DNA of 64,000 bases, from positions 1 through 64,000 of the forward strand of contig CAJNDS010000516.1 in NCBI GenBank assembly GCA_905221605.1. Reading direction: 5' to 3'. Shown here piece after piece: positions 45,501 to 51,073 of the stretch; within the stretch, counting starts at the first letter, position 1, and every line of letters starts with the position of its first letter. Source of the DNA: Symbiodinium natans (taxonomy: Eukaryota > Sar > Dinophyceae > Suessiales > Symbiodiniaceae). Below the pieces are notes generated by a model. That model was given only the letters and a program-made list of their open reading frames with translations, had not been told where the DNA came from and did not search any database. Both the position numbers and the translations under genes were made by a program.

Positions 45501-48500
45501 CCCCATCCTGGACCCCCCATTACCCCAGCGCCGTTCATTCTCGCCTTGGTAAGGTTTGGAGCGCAGGACTGCAAGTTCGGCGCCTGGTCGCAGTGGGAGG
45601 AGCGGCCACAAGAAAAAGCCATGTGGTGTTGAAATGAAGGTACGAACGGTGGGAACGGTACGAAGGGTACGAATCGTGGTCTACGTGCCTTTGTGTCCCT
45701 TTTTACTCCCCAGGCGATTTTGTTGCAGGCTGTAGCCAGATCCTACTCGCTTTCACCCTTGAACCCAGAAACTGTGGAACCTCGGAGAAGCCTGCCGCAC
45801 AGAAGTGCGACCAGAGGCGAACTGCAATGTCAATGAAAAGCTACGGGGCACATCTGAAGCTCTTGGTTGGGAACATGTCCGCTTCACGTGCGCGAGCGTG
45901 AACCAATCTCCTCATCCCAAGTCAGGCCAAGCCAGCGAGCAACCTCCCGGTAGGAAAATGCGCCCCGAAGGACTGCAGTGCCAGCTGCAACGGTGCCCGA
46001 AGCCGGCACCGCCACATCGTTCAGTACAGTGCCTACGGAGGCGCCTCCCGAGTTGATGTGGGGGTTTCCGAAAACAGGGGGGTCCCTTTAGGGGGATTCT
46101 GGGGTATTCCCATGTGATGCTTTGAGATCTGGGAGGTCATCTGAAGCCCATCATGCCAGCATTTTGACATCTCTTCTACCTTGTGAGAGGAGCGCCACCA
46201 CGTCTAAGCCTTTTCTAACCCCAAGCTCCGAAACCCCCCAAGCCTACGATGCCTGCGCAGGCCAGGCGTGTGAGGGCCCCATCCTCCAAAGCGAGAGGCC
46301 AGAAACATGGGTTTAGGGCGAAGGGTTCTGTAGCGTTTGCCGCCCTAAGCCCTGAGCCCTGAGCCCTAAGCCCTATGCCCTAAGCCCTAAGCCCTAAGCC
46401 CTAAGTGATAGTCAGGCGAACCTACCAGGCAACATGTTCCGACTCCTTGACGAAGTACATCGAAGTACCGAAAATACGCAGGCGTGTTTTTGCGTCTAGA
46501 TGCTGTTTCGGCGGACTGGCAAATCTTGGTGTTGGGGGGAGGGGGCGCGGGGCGTGCCGGACTGCGCAGGCGCATGGTGCGTTTCACATGCCATACGATC
46601 ACCGCCATGCTTGCATGTGTAAACCCCGAAAAAGCCCTTACTGTGAAAGGCTGACCCTAAAGCATCAGCACTAAGCCCTAAACCCCAAACCCTAAACCCG
46701 AAACCCTAAACCCTAAACCCTAAACCCTAAGCGCTTAGGAAGCCTGAGTTGCTGACAACAAAGAGCCCTAATCCCTAAACACCTAGCAGCCGCAAGCCCG
46801 AAGATGGGGTGAATGACTTAGAAACCCCTAAAATCTGACCCCTAAAGGCTCAAAACCCTAAAAGGAGCCCAAACGCCTCAGTCCCTAGAGGGTCAAGAGG
46901 TGGCGAAAAAACCCCAGAAAGCCTAAAAGACGCAAGGGCCCCTGAAACCTCTCAAAGCCCTAATCCCTGAAAGGCGGAGGTCGAATTCGAAACAAGACCA
47001 GGTGAGAATTTGCCTGGCAAAGCCTCGGGGTTGTGGGCGACCCTAAACCATATAACAATGCGAGGGCGTGGCTTGGAATCTGAAAGTGAGTGGACCATCG
47101 GTAACTGGTTTCCGCCTTGGCATCAGGGCACCTTCGGGAGTGCCAAGTCTTGCTGGTGCCTGTGAGAGTGGTCTGGTTGAGTTCCCATGAGTTTTGCGGC
47201 CAGTGTGTGCACTCTAAGTCTACGCATGCTGTCGAGGAAAATGTGTTCGGGGTTACGCATGACCTCACGGAAGCTCCTCCCACTGTGCGAGGTGCAACCC
47301 AAGCCCATCTGAGCACTCTCCGCCCTACGGATGTGTGAGCGGAGTCGGCCTGGCACCTTTTTGGCTACCATTTTGCTTATGAGCCCCCCAAAAAACTAAA
47401 ATAGAAATCCCTAAATTGGCCTTATGAGGAATATCTTAAGCAAATAGTAGCACCCTTTGCACCTGTGCTGCGCTTGTTGTTTCCCTGCTATACCATGCTT
47501 CAACATCGGCTGGCACACCTGCTGTTTCTTCAAGAATGGTGGCAGGCTCCAGTTGACTGTGTTCAGTGGCCTCCAAGTGAGTGGCCAGCACCTGAGCCTC
47601 TGAGATTATACGGAATGTTCGCGATTGCCAAATGTGCTTGCTGCCTCCGCTTCCAGCAGACGTGTAACGATGCGAGCTACGCGAGCCTGTTGAGGTCTGC
47701 TTGCTCTGCAACGTGTGGTACTGGCAACCAGGTGCGTTCTCGTGCTTCGGTTCCGCTCTTTGTGTACATGGTGTGGTTGGCAAACCCAAAGCTGGAAGCT
47801 GCATCATGCAGAGTATCGCCACACAGCAAGAGTCTTGTCTTAACCCTAAACCCTAAACCCTAAACCCTAAACCCTAAACCCTAAACCCTAAACCCTAAAC
47901 CCTAAACCCTAAACCCTAAACCCTAAACCCTAAACCCTAAACCCTAAACCCTAAACCCTAACCCTAAACCCAAACCCCAAACCCTAAACCCTAAACCCTA
48001 AACCCTAAACCCTAAACCCTAAACCCTAAACCCTAAACCCTAAACCCTAAACCCTAAACCCTAGACCCTAAACCCTAAACCCTAAACCCTAAACCCCAAA
48101 CCCCAAACCCTAAACCCTAAACCCTAAACCCTAAACCCTAAACCCTCACCTCGCAGACGCGCGAGCGACGCGTGGCTGTCGAGCCGGCCTACGGCGGCAA
48201 GACTTGCCCGGAGCCGCTGAAGGAGCCGCCCTCTTTGAGCCGCTTTTGTAAGCTTGTTTAGGGTTTAGGGTTTAGGGGGTTAGCGGTTTAGGGGTTTAGG
48301 GGTTTAGGGTTTTGGGGTTTAGGAGTTCAGGGGTTTAGGGGTTTAGGGGTTTCGGGTTTAGGGTTATTGGGCCCTCAGGGTTGGCCTTGGTGTGGCGTTT
48401 CAAGCTCCGCATGGAGGAGTTTCAAGCACGGAAGCTTTTAGTGGCTATGGCCAGTGCCCAAAAGCGTCACGCTCGTGATCCTGCTTGCCCAAAGCTCCCA

Positions 48501-51073
48501 CCTTGAATCATCCAAAAAGAATCATGAGAGCAACGGTCCAGGAGATCCGCGAATGCCAGGCAGCTGCAAGCTGTGAGGTGGTTGACAGGCCTGGCCTCCT
48601 ACAACCCTCAATTGCTACGAGAGATTTCGGGGGGCAGAGACAAAGGGAAAGCCTCTCGAGCTGACTCGAACTTGTGTGGACTGTCCCTTGCCGTCTTCCA
48701 CGCTTTTATATGACTGTTGTCACCGTTGCGATGGCCAGGGACTGCGTGCTCTCGGACTGGGGAGTCCTTGCCTCAGCGCTCCAGGCGCCCCCCAAGCGGG
48801 TAAATCGTTGTGGCTGCTGCAACTGAGCCTTGGGCCTTGTGGATGTCAAGCCTCTGCGGTTGAAGAGTCTATTTGGATCAATTTTGTTGGTTCTCTATCA
48901 TGAGATTGAAGAGAACTTAGTCTGAACGAGAAGGTCAAGTTCAAGGAGACCCTTCCTATGTCCAACGAATACCCTCAGCATTCCATCAGGTATTGAACAT
49001 CATTAAATCCCCCCCCCCCCCCGGGGGCCCCTAAACCCTTAGCCTTAAACCCGAAACCCTTAACCTTAAACCCGAAACCCTTAACCCTAAACCCGAAACC
49101 CTAAACCCTAAACCCCCCTAACCTAGTCTCCGCCCGGTGCCAAGGCCTGGTCCGCCTGCGAGCCCATCGCTTACCAGCGGCTCCGGCGACGCGGAGTGAA
49201 GATCTCGCAGGCCGGAAAAAGCCCAAGCATAAGGGTTTAGGGTTTAGGCATGTTTAGGGTTTAGGGTTTAGGGTTTAGGGTTTGGGGTTTAGGGTTTAGG
49301 GTTTAGGGTTTACGGTTTAGGGTTGATCACTTATCTTCTCCTCTTCTTATATTTCATGCATTGTAAGTTTACGCACGAATGCACGAAATGTAAGACGAAG
49401 AGAAGAGTGAAAGGGCCCTATTAAAATAATACGAACGAAGCGTGCACAAGTTTACCTTCGTTCGTACTATTTTAATAAGGGGCGAGTGAATAAGTGCACG
49501 AAGTAAACGCATTCACGGACGGACCTAACATTGAGGCTTCATGGACGGGCTCTTGGGCAGTTAAGGTGTCATGAGATTGATGGTGTACGAAAGGAATGTT
49601 GACCGCCCCTATAGTACTATCCCGTGAAGATAGAAGGGAGACCACGGGCCAATGTCCTTCACATGACGTTGTGCACTATCAGTGCTGCGCCATGTTTCGT
49701 GAACCACTGCAATTCTCCCCGAGTGCGCGCCAGGCTTTAGAACGCAAAATCTTAAGGCAACCCGAAGCCTGAAGCAGATGATGCCTAGGCCTGAAACCAA
49801 TGATGTCATCTCCCCTTGCTGCTTGCAGGCAGGTGTGGGCAAGGACTGTGAAGGCCGGTGGCTCAGAGACCTGTTGGGTGCGTTACGTAGGTTGGGGCTT
49901 AGTTTGAGCTACCCCTTTGGGGCTATGAATCCACGCAAGGCTCCTCTGGCAGATAAATTTTGGCTTCAGGGCAGCTCTGCAGTTTGGTTCGAGGGCGTTT
50001 CGGCGCTTAAGGCTGGCTTGCTGGCTTGAAAACGTTTGGAAGCCACCCCGCCTATGTGCACGTGGTTAAGCTCTCCCAATCCCAAAACCCCCGAGCATGA
50101 CAGTAGAGGATCTCGAGGCCCTTGACAGCCCTTGAGAGCGCTTGAGAGTGCCCTGGGGCCCTCAATGCCCTACACTCCTCGATCTTCATGATCTTTCCTC
50201 CGCACGCCAAGGCAACCTCACCGAAGTTCGGGGCTGCGAGGGCGGCTGCGAGGCCTGGTACCTGCTCTCCGTTTTGCGGCGCCAGAGGTGTTTTGAACAA
50301 GAGTTGACGAGGTGTGTTTACGGGTTGTCATGTTCTTTGGTGGTTGGTGTCGTGGTGCCACTGAACTTTAAGTGTTCTGTAGGGGACCTCACATGCCCAG
50401 GAAAAGTCCTACTGGTGCAGCTGGTCGGGCTCTCGTGCCAAGATGCCGAAAGCATGCACGGCAGAACTGCGTTGTGGTTTGGGGTCTGCAGGTTTCCGAG
50501 GACACCCAGGCGTTCTGAGATACCTCGAAACCCGAAACCCGAAACCCTAAACCCTAAAACCTAAACAACGAAACCCTAAACCCTAAACCCTAAACACCAA
50601 AACCCTAAACCCTAAACCCTAAACCCTAAACCCTAAACCCTAAGCCCTACACCCTAAACCCTCGAAATGCAGAGGGCGGACTGGCGAGACTGGGGCCTCT
50701 GCTCCACGACCTGCGGCTCAGCAGGCCACTGGGTGGGTCTGTTTTTAAGTGCTTCGGTTCCGAATCGGAAGTGTCCGAACGCTGTAAATGCTAATCTCGC
50801 ACACCAACAAAAACGCACACAGCTAGGTCGAGAGATAGGGTTTCGCCTAGCAATTGTATTTTGTCTCGGTATGTTTGTGTTTACGCTGTTTGTTGCATGC
50901 TTTTGGGAGAAGGCAGGAAGGGCCTTCCATGACAAACAACTATGTTGTTTGAGACAGCCGCTGCAGAAAATAGCAAGAAAGCATCACAGCTCACGTCTTT
51001 GAGAACTTTGGAGCCCGAGAGGCCGGAGGCACCGCTACCGCCCCATGAAGCTGGTCGAGGCCGAAGGGGCCCA
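24448..51073 (+). CDS. multi-exon thrombospondin type-1 repeat (TSP1) protein, gene span
   Basis: TSP1 modules are ~55-60-residue disulphide-bonded extracellular domains (WxxW, CSxTCG, RxR, then Cys-rich tail) used in adhesion and ligand binding. Here about 35 short plus-strand exons read as pieces of such modules. A regular pattern is three exons per module: (a) DC..W..W..C..CG; (b) R-R-basic strand to GG; (c) C..E..C..C. Clean examples join in frame across predicted introns: 29470/29608/29740, 42354/43200, 41637/41780 and 49127/49829/50212. About 16 module starts are visible. Introns end AG|G and begin GT or, about as often, GC. I cannot fix the true start, signal peptide, membrane anchor or end, nor prove it is one gene. 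Similar exons may continue to about 55.9 kb. A single-exon aminopeptidase gene lies inside. Likely a secreted or cell-surface multidomain adhesive protein. Confidence 0.75.
25057..25096 (+). CDS. TSP1 exon (module tail)
   Basis: Reads DSTLETMPCNEIPC, the E..PCN..PC signature of a TSP1 C-terminus. Acceptor GCCAG; donor CCCCT|GTGAGTT, splitting the last Cys codon. The same split is seen at 29400. Confidence 0.6.
25384..25441 (+). CDS. TSP1 exon (module start)
   Basis: Reads DCQLSLWTSWTDCSASCGQ. Acceptor TCCAG; donor CAG|GCACGT (GC). Joins in phase 0 to 25641. Confidence 0.75.
25641..25689 (+). CDS. TSP1 exon (basic middle)
   Basis: Reads GIRKRSREVLAPPLAGG, the RxR strand and GG of the same module. 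Acceptor GCCAG; donor GGAG|GTAGGG. Confidence 0.7.
26661..26705 (+). CDS. possible TSP1 tail exon
   Basis: After CTCGCAG the frame reads MGCIQATCNSEDC, matching the CN..C tail. The open frame runs on to 27168 but its continuation is not TSP1-like, so the exon is probably short. Confidence 0.4.
26706..28639. other. intron-like DNA, no clear exon
   Basis: Holds one copy of the GGGGTACC/GGGGGTCCC repeat family at about 28025-28110. No TSP1-like piece was recognised. Confidence 0.4.
28025..28110 (-). repeat. short TIR-element family, copy A (partial)
   Basis: GGGGTACCCTTTGTGGGGG, TCCCTTTAAAGGGATTC follow the same order as the minus strand of the 40167-40254 element. The outer TTTACGAA terminus is degenerate here (TCGAAAATGGGG). 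Confidence 0.55.
28640..28683 (+). CDS. TSP1 exon (module start)
   Basis: Reads DGVWHDWGEWGQCS with three spaced Trp and Cys-Ser. Acceptor GCCAG; possible donor CCAG|GCTCCC. Confidence 0.65.
29366..29400 (+). CDS. TSP1 exon (module tail)
   Basis: Reads AMELQQCNDWPC: E..CN..PC tail. The donor CCCT|GTGAGG splits the last Cys codon as at 25096. Confidence 0.55.
29470..29533 (+). CDS. TSP1 exon (module start)
   Basis: Reads DCLMSTWTHWSNCSASCYG. Acceptor GTGCAG; donor TATG|GTCTTGG in phase 1, which joins in frame to the exon at 29608. Confidence 0.8.
29608..29667 (+). CDS. TSP1 exon (basic middle)
   Basis: Joined to the previous exon it reads GQQQRKRRIVQQGSGSGSWC. Acceptor CTCAG; donor TGCG|GTACTC, phase 1. 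Confidence 0.75.
29740..29810 (+). CDS. TSP1 exon (module tail)
   Basis: Joined in phase it reads DPDEQPAALEESRPCNGPQ, completing the Cys pattern begun at 29470. Acceptor GCACAG; donor CTGCAG|GTTGCT. The three exons 29470, 29608 and 29740 form the cleanest complete module in the window. Confidence 0.75.
30378..30470 (+). CDS. TSP1 exon (tail plus next start)
   Basis: Reads VCQECGFGEVQDCLVGTWSS then WST: end of one module followed directly by DC..WSSW of the next. Boundaries uncertain; the right end may use the CAG at about 30470. Confidence 0.6.
30516..30533 (+). repeat. 18-bp exact repeat of 20621-20638
   Basis: TTGGGATGTTCCCCCTTA. Both copies are followed by a short inverted-looking segment with TACCCCC or GGGGGTA. 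Confidence 0.8.
30567..30612 (+). repeat. telomere-like array (CCCTAAA), before a TSP1 exon
   Basis: About six degenerate CCCTAAA units, ending about 36 bp before the acceptor at 30647. Confidence 0.85.
30648..30716 (+). CDS. TSP1 exon (CSxTC plus basic middle)
   Basis: Reads SVCSKTCDGGIHKRKRHVV. Acceptor GTCAG; likely donor CCAG|GCCTGC. Flanked by CCCTAAA on the left and TTTAGGG on the right. Confidence 0.75.
30739..30803 (+). repeat. telomere-like array (TTTAGGG), after a TSP1 exon
   Basis: About nine TTTAGGG or TTTCGGG units starting about 22 bp after the exon, opposite in orientation to 30567-30612. Confidence 0.85.
31012..31045 (+). CDS. possible TSP1 tail exon
   Basis: After CTTGCAG the frame reads VKGCGTETCG (C..C tail). 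Confidence 0.4.
31128..31206 (+). CDS. TSP1 exon (module start and basic strand)
   Basis: Reads DCQWDDWDEWGACTHCSGER then IRVREA. Acceptor ATAAG; donor GCGG|GTTGCA. Confidence 0.75.
31338..31411 (+). CDS. TSP1 exon (module tail)
   Basis: Reads VRHLGNELGKPCDASSSREA then RGNC. G.PC..S..E..C fits a TSP1 tail. Acceptor ACCAG; donor GCAG|GTATCG. A further possible piece (VSQCNNCP) follows an AG at 31478. Confidence 0.6.
31717..31752 (+). CDS. TSP1 exon (module start)
   Basis: Reads CVWADWEDWS with W spacing of three. Acceptor CTTCAG; right boundary near TCC|TAAGCC is unclear. Confidence 0.55.
31918..31985 (+). CDS. TSP1 exon (CSVTCG plus basic strand)
   Basis: Reads EGDCSVTCGTGGRLRRQRM, a canonical TSP1 core. 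Acceptor GCACAG. Confidence 0.8.
32255..32293 (+). CDS. possible TSP1 tail exon
   Basis: Reads FCEGQMAECSYGP and ends at a consensus donor GTAAGT. Acceptor CAAG. Confidence 0.45.
32548..32613 (+). CDS. possible TSP1 tail exon
   Basis: After TTGGCAG the frame reads VDYTTCKDLPADCTACV and stops at TGA 32614. It could be a tail or read into an intron. Confidence 0.35.
33440..33606 (+). CDS. possible Ser/Thr-rich (mucin-like) exon
   Basis: The frame reads TSAVASTPASSTSVAVSVAI, then STATATVTSTPDTVVSTSRV and TTTEATTPFTPA before a stop. Ser/Thr/Pro-rich linkers are common in extracellular proteins, consistent with a spacer between TSP1 modules, but the composition is low-complexity and the boundaries are unknown. 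Confidence 0.35.
34067..34150 (+). CDS. TSP1 exon (module start)
   Basis: 28 codons: DCEFSSWSDWSQPTTCLGRS then SRHLALFE. Acceptor ACCAG; donor GAG|GTGAAT, phase 0. Confidence 0.75.
34383..34430 (+). repeat. short TIR-element family, copy C (right end)
   Basis: GGGGGTCCCC then TTCGTAAACCCCCATAT, identical to the right terminus of 40167-40254. It lies 34 bp before the next exon. Confidence 0.55.
34464..34500 (+). CDS. TSP1 exon (basic middle)
   Basis: After GCCCAG the frame reads DGLCTRSRKIS (RxR strand). Right boundary uncertain, possibly as far as 34517. Confidence 0.5.
34810..35050 (+). repeat. low-complexity CAC/CTTT/ATAC-rich tract
   Basis: Irregular ~9-bp units around ACACTTTAT and TGTACACTC; one frame is His/Phe-rich and repeat-driven. 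A G-rich stretch with two long G-runs follows at about 35170-35220 and could form G-quadruplexes. Confidence 0.5.
35576..35656 (+). CDS. TSP1 exon (module tail)
   Basis: 27 codons: EIGLLPRCTGKLQETKSCIV then EDCEGTQ. C.G...ET.SC..DC is a strong TSP1 tail. Acceptor GTGCAG; donor CAG|GCCTGC (GC). Confidence 0.7.
35944..35963 (+). promoter_or_regulatory. candidate trans-splice acceptor of the aminopeptidase gene
   Basis: TTGTCTTTTTCGGGATGCAG is a pyrimidine tract ending in AG, 38 bp before ATG 36002. In dinoflagellates nuclear mRNAs receive a spliced leader at such sites. It supports ATG 36002 over the upstream in-frame ATG at 35846. Confidence 0.45.
36002..37642 (+). CDS. leucyl aminopeptidase, peptidase family M17
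   Basis: A two-metal exopeptidase that removes N-terminal residues from peptides, usually as a hexamer. From ATG 36002 the protein is 547 residues. Metal-binding and catalytic motifs are intact: VGKGITYDTGG (Lys312, Asp317), MKRDMGGSAG, and NNTDAEGRLVLADG (Asp397, Glu399, Arg401). A variable N-terminal domain precedes the catalytic domain, as in the family. The first ~24 residues (MLISVLGRGLQAIPRAQIRT...) have Arg and no acid before FDSFA, like an organelle-targeting presequence. ATG 36077 (MAAAFEP) would give a 522-residue form without it. The frame is open back to 35846, but that part reads unlike protein. There is no intron, unlike the TSP1 exons around it on the same strand, so it may be a nested gene or retrocopy. 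Stop TGA at 37640. Confidence 0.93.
   Translation: MLISVLGRGLQAIPRAQIRTFDSFAMAAAFEPTRRIRPDKAEDVIQALLHPKEQVRFQKLGAPGASLAKEGRDMWIVGSIPELQHAAKDVAAALDVPVLVASADALAKGVENGGSKKVVSFLIGEALRSVTLLAVPPAQSRVVCKARPDVIAKHMQGSIRGKDIVIAVAEENRLATALAVARCLPPYASKAEMPSPADATVCFHGAPAPEPMLVKLNHMATSIRLAQALVDMPPNFIQPATFKEIVLAATKDLDKVTAHVITGTELRDKGYGGLWNVGKSAAHRPPCLIVLTHNPSGVSADGGPVGVALVGKGITYDTGGAALKSRESMCGMKRDMGGSAGVFGAWLAAVKCGGLPTGAPLHCVLCVAENGIGPGMFLNDDIILHYSGLTSEINNTDAEGRLVLADGVAHAVKNLGAELIVDMATLTGAQAISTGKHFSSFLATDEALEKEVVDAGRKSGEGAHPGIFAPELLLSEFDSEFADMKNSVKDRNNAQSSCAGLFIYKHLKHAGHQGRWVHVDMYYPSFLGEYATGYGVGLLCAHMGIV
37643..39506. other. no clear exon
   Basis: Long C-runs at about 38176-38200. The 242-codon minus ORF at 37506-38234 overlaps the aminopeptidase end and looks non-coding. 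A possible TSP1 scrap (CLTCELRQ) is at about 39030-39052. The module-start exon expected between the tails at 35576 and 39507 was not found. Confidence 0.4.
39507..39600 (+). CDS. TSP1 exon (tail and beginning of next module)
   Basis: Reads ITQECGTELCGSDDPNQQPG then DDDCLLSD. Acceptor ACGCAG. The C..C tail followed by DC..S matches module junctions elsewhere. Confidence 0.6.
39696..39749 (+). CDS. TSP1 exon (W strand and basic strand)
   Basis: Reads DWSDWVGCDGSTVQARR. Acceptor ACCCAG. Confidence 0.65.
40167..40254 (+). mobile_element. 88-bp MITE-like element with 15-bp perfect terminal inverted repeats
   Basis: It starts ATGGGGGTTTACGAA and ends with the exact reverse complement TTCGTAAACCCCCAT. 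The interior holds AGGGACCCCC and GGTACCCC. Partial copies occur at about 28025, 34383, 46054 and 55035, all within the intron-rich TSP1 region. It could be a non-autonomous DNA element or an introner-type sequence. Confidence 0.7.
40317..40364 (+). CDS. TSP1 exon (GG-PC middle)
   Basis: 16 codons GVPCSGVLKEAGRGLR, then donor AGG|GTGGGT. Acceptor GTTCAG. Confidence 0.65.
40747..40816 (+). CDS. TSP1 exon (tail and module start)
   Basis: Reads GTCPGAQSRDCLFSEWGMWG then RKPS. Acceptor ACTCAG. Confidence 0.65.
41637..41711 (+). CDS. TSP1 exon (GG-PC to tail)
   Basis: 25 codons: LPGGDPCTGSTHETEVCNEE. Acceptor GCCAG; donor GAG|GTGCGG, phase 0, joining to 41780. Confidence 0.8.
41780..41843 (+). 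CDS. TSP1 exon (tail end and next module start)
   Basis: Reads VSCNLNADCVVSHWSLWPW. With the preceding exon it gives EVCNEEVSCNLNADC, a natural module junction. Confidence 0.75.
42354..42414 (+). CDS. TSP1 exon (CSVSCG plus basic strand)
   Basis: Reads SVCSVSCGEGQSVRQRKIIQ. Acceptor GCCAG; donor CAG|GCAAGG (GC). Joins across the microsatellite intron to 43200. Confidence 0.8.
42425..43085 (+). repeat. 660-bp AAC/AAT/AGT microsatellite inside an intron
   Basis: Mostly 9-bp AACAATAGT units (42485-42728), then AACAATAAT and AACAAGAAT-type units. All frames on both strands stay largely open, giving Asn/Ser, Ile/Thr or Leu-rich ORFs that are by-products. It begins 10 bp after a GC donor. Confidence 0.9.
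43200..43258 (+). CDS. TSP1 exon (G-x-C to E strand)
   Basis: Reads AAQPNGAGCNLALLEAHLW. Continues RKIIQ of 42354-42414 with the expected TSP1 spacing. Acceptor AGCAG; donor GGAG|GTTTTAGC, followed at once by TTTAGGG units. Confidence 0.65.
43270..43298 (+). repeat. telomere-like array (TTTAGGG) after exon
   Basis: Four units starting 12 bp into the intron that begins at 43259. Confidence 0.85.
43595..43642 (+). CDS. TSP1 exon (CG plus basic strand)
   Basis: 16 codons ASYCGLGYRSRSRKIK, acceptor CTGCAG, donor AAG|GCAGCG (GC), phase 0. Confidence 0.65.
44214..44233 (+). repeat. short telomere-like array (CCCTAAA) before exon
   Basis: Nearly three units, ending 15 bp before the exon at 44249. 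Confidence 0.8.
44249..44333 (+). CDS. TSP1 exon (tail and module start)
   Basis: Reads CDVLCNPEPAEACIDGEWDN then WGPWGSCQAEL. Acceptor ACTCAG. Confidence 0.75.
44607..44669 (+). CDS. TSP1 exon (basic middle)
   Basis: 21 codons: GLESVCPCSARGKRTRSEKV then Q. Acceptor CGGCAG; donor CAG|GCGCGG (GC), phase 0. Confidence 0.65.
44997..45041 (+). CDS. possible TSP1 tail exon
   Basis: Reads ASRPCESECLPLP after TCCAAG; C..EC spacing fits a tail. Confidence 0.4.
45567..45611 (+). CDS. TSP1 exon (module start)
   Basis: Reads DCKFGAWSQWEERPQ. Acceptor GCGCAG. Confidence 0.65.
46054..46113 (-). repeat. short TIR-element family, copy D
   Basis: TGGGGGTTTCCGAAAAC, GGGGGTCCCTTTAGGGGGATTC, then GGTATTCCCAT: same block order as the minus strand of 40167-40254 with mutated termini. 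Confidence 0.55.
46239..46285 (+). CDS. possible TSP1 tail exon
   Basis: Reads YDACAGQACEGPIL; C...C tail after CCAAG. Weak. Confidence 0.35.
46343..46730 (+). repeat. degenerate telomere-like arrays (CCCTAAG and CCCTAAA)
   Basis: CCCTAAG/CCCTGAG units at 46343-46405 and CCCTAAA units at 46672-46730; scattered single units continue to about 46970. No exon could be paired with them confidently. Confidence 0.75.
47657..47731 (+). CDS. TSP1 exon (CSATCG)
   Basis: 25 codons ending RSACSATCGTGNQ, donor CAG|GTGCGT, phase 0. Joins to TRERRVAV at 48157. The usual WxxW is replaced by YASLL. Confidence 0.75.
47841..48147 (+). repeat. ~307-bp telomere-like array (about 44 CCCTAAA units)
   Basis: The longest array in the window, nearly perfect with a few CCCCAAA/CCCTAGA variants. 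It fills most of the intron 47732-48156 and ends 9 bp before the acceptor of the exon at 48157. Confidence 0.95.
48157..48247 (+). CDS. TSP1 exon (basic strand to GG-C)
   Basis: Reads TRERRVAVEPAYGGKTCPEP then LKEPPSLSRF. Acceptor TCGCAG; donor TTTT|GTAAGC. Completes the module begun at 47657. Confidence 0.8.
48257..48364 (+). repeat. telomere-like array (TTTAGGG) after exon
   Basis: About 15 units, some with an extra G, starting 9 bp into the intron; opposite orientation to the array before the same exon. Confidence 0.9.
48542..48577 (+). CDS. TSP1 tail exon
   Basis: 12 codons EIRECQAAASCE, acceptor GTCCAG, donor GAG|GTGGTT, phase 0. Confidence 0.55.
48739..48783 (+). CDS. TSP1 exon (module start, degenerate)
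   Basis: Reads DCVLSDWGVLASALQ; the second Trp and CS are replaced. Acceptor GGCCAG; donor CAG|GCGCCC (GC). Confidence 0.5.
49028..49118 (+). repeat. telomere-like array (CCCTAAA) before exon
   Basis: About 12 degenerate units, ending 8 bp before the exon at 49127; a C-run precedes it. Confidence 0.9.
49127..49210 (+). CDS. TSP1 exon (W..C plus basic strand)
   Basis: 28 codons: AKAWSACEPIAYQRLRRRGV then KISQ. Acceptor CCTAG; donor CAG|GCCGGA (GC), phase 0, joining to 49829. Confidence 0.7.
49232..49325 (+). repeat. telomere-like array (TTTAGGG) after exon
   Basis: About 13 units starting 21 bp into the intron. Confidence 0.9.
49416..49481 (+). repeat. long hairpin (25-26-bp arms, 15-base loop)
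   Basis: Left arm 49416-49440 (CCCTATTAAAATAATACG...) pairs with right arm 49456-49481 with one mismatch and one bulge. Lies in the intron 49211-49828, just after the TTTAGGG array. Could be a palindromic MITE or a structured intronic RNA. Confidence 0.8.
49829..49877 (+). CDS. TSP1 exon (G-x-C)
   Basis: Reads AGVGKDCEGRWLRDLL; continues RRRGVKISQ in frame. Acceptor TTGCAG; donor TTGG|GTGCGT, phase 1. Confidence 0.65.
50212..50252 (+). CDS. TSP1 tail exon
   Basis: Joined in phase it reads GNLTEVRGCEGGCE: TE..C..C tail completing 49127/49829. Donor GAG|GCCTGG (GC). Confidence 0.65.
50526..50662 (+). repeat. telomere-like array (CCCTAAA) before exon
   Basis: About 19 units, ending 10 bp before the exon at 50673. 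Confidence 0.9.
50673..50722 (+). CDS. TSP1 exon (module start, CSTTCG)
   Basis: Reads RADWRDWGLCSTTCGSA. Acceptor ATGCAG; possible donor GCAG|GCCACT (GC). Confidence 0.75.
51014..51073 (+). CDS. TSP1 exon (basic middle)
   Basis: Frame reads RRHRYRPMKLVEAEGAQ, the basic strand expected after 50673. Left boundary uncertain. Confidence 0.5.

Noticed and set aside
47841-48147. True chromosome end
   Set aside because: The array is internal, with exons that join in frame on both sides, and arrays occur in both orientations across 25 kb, so these are interstitial repeats.
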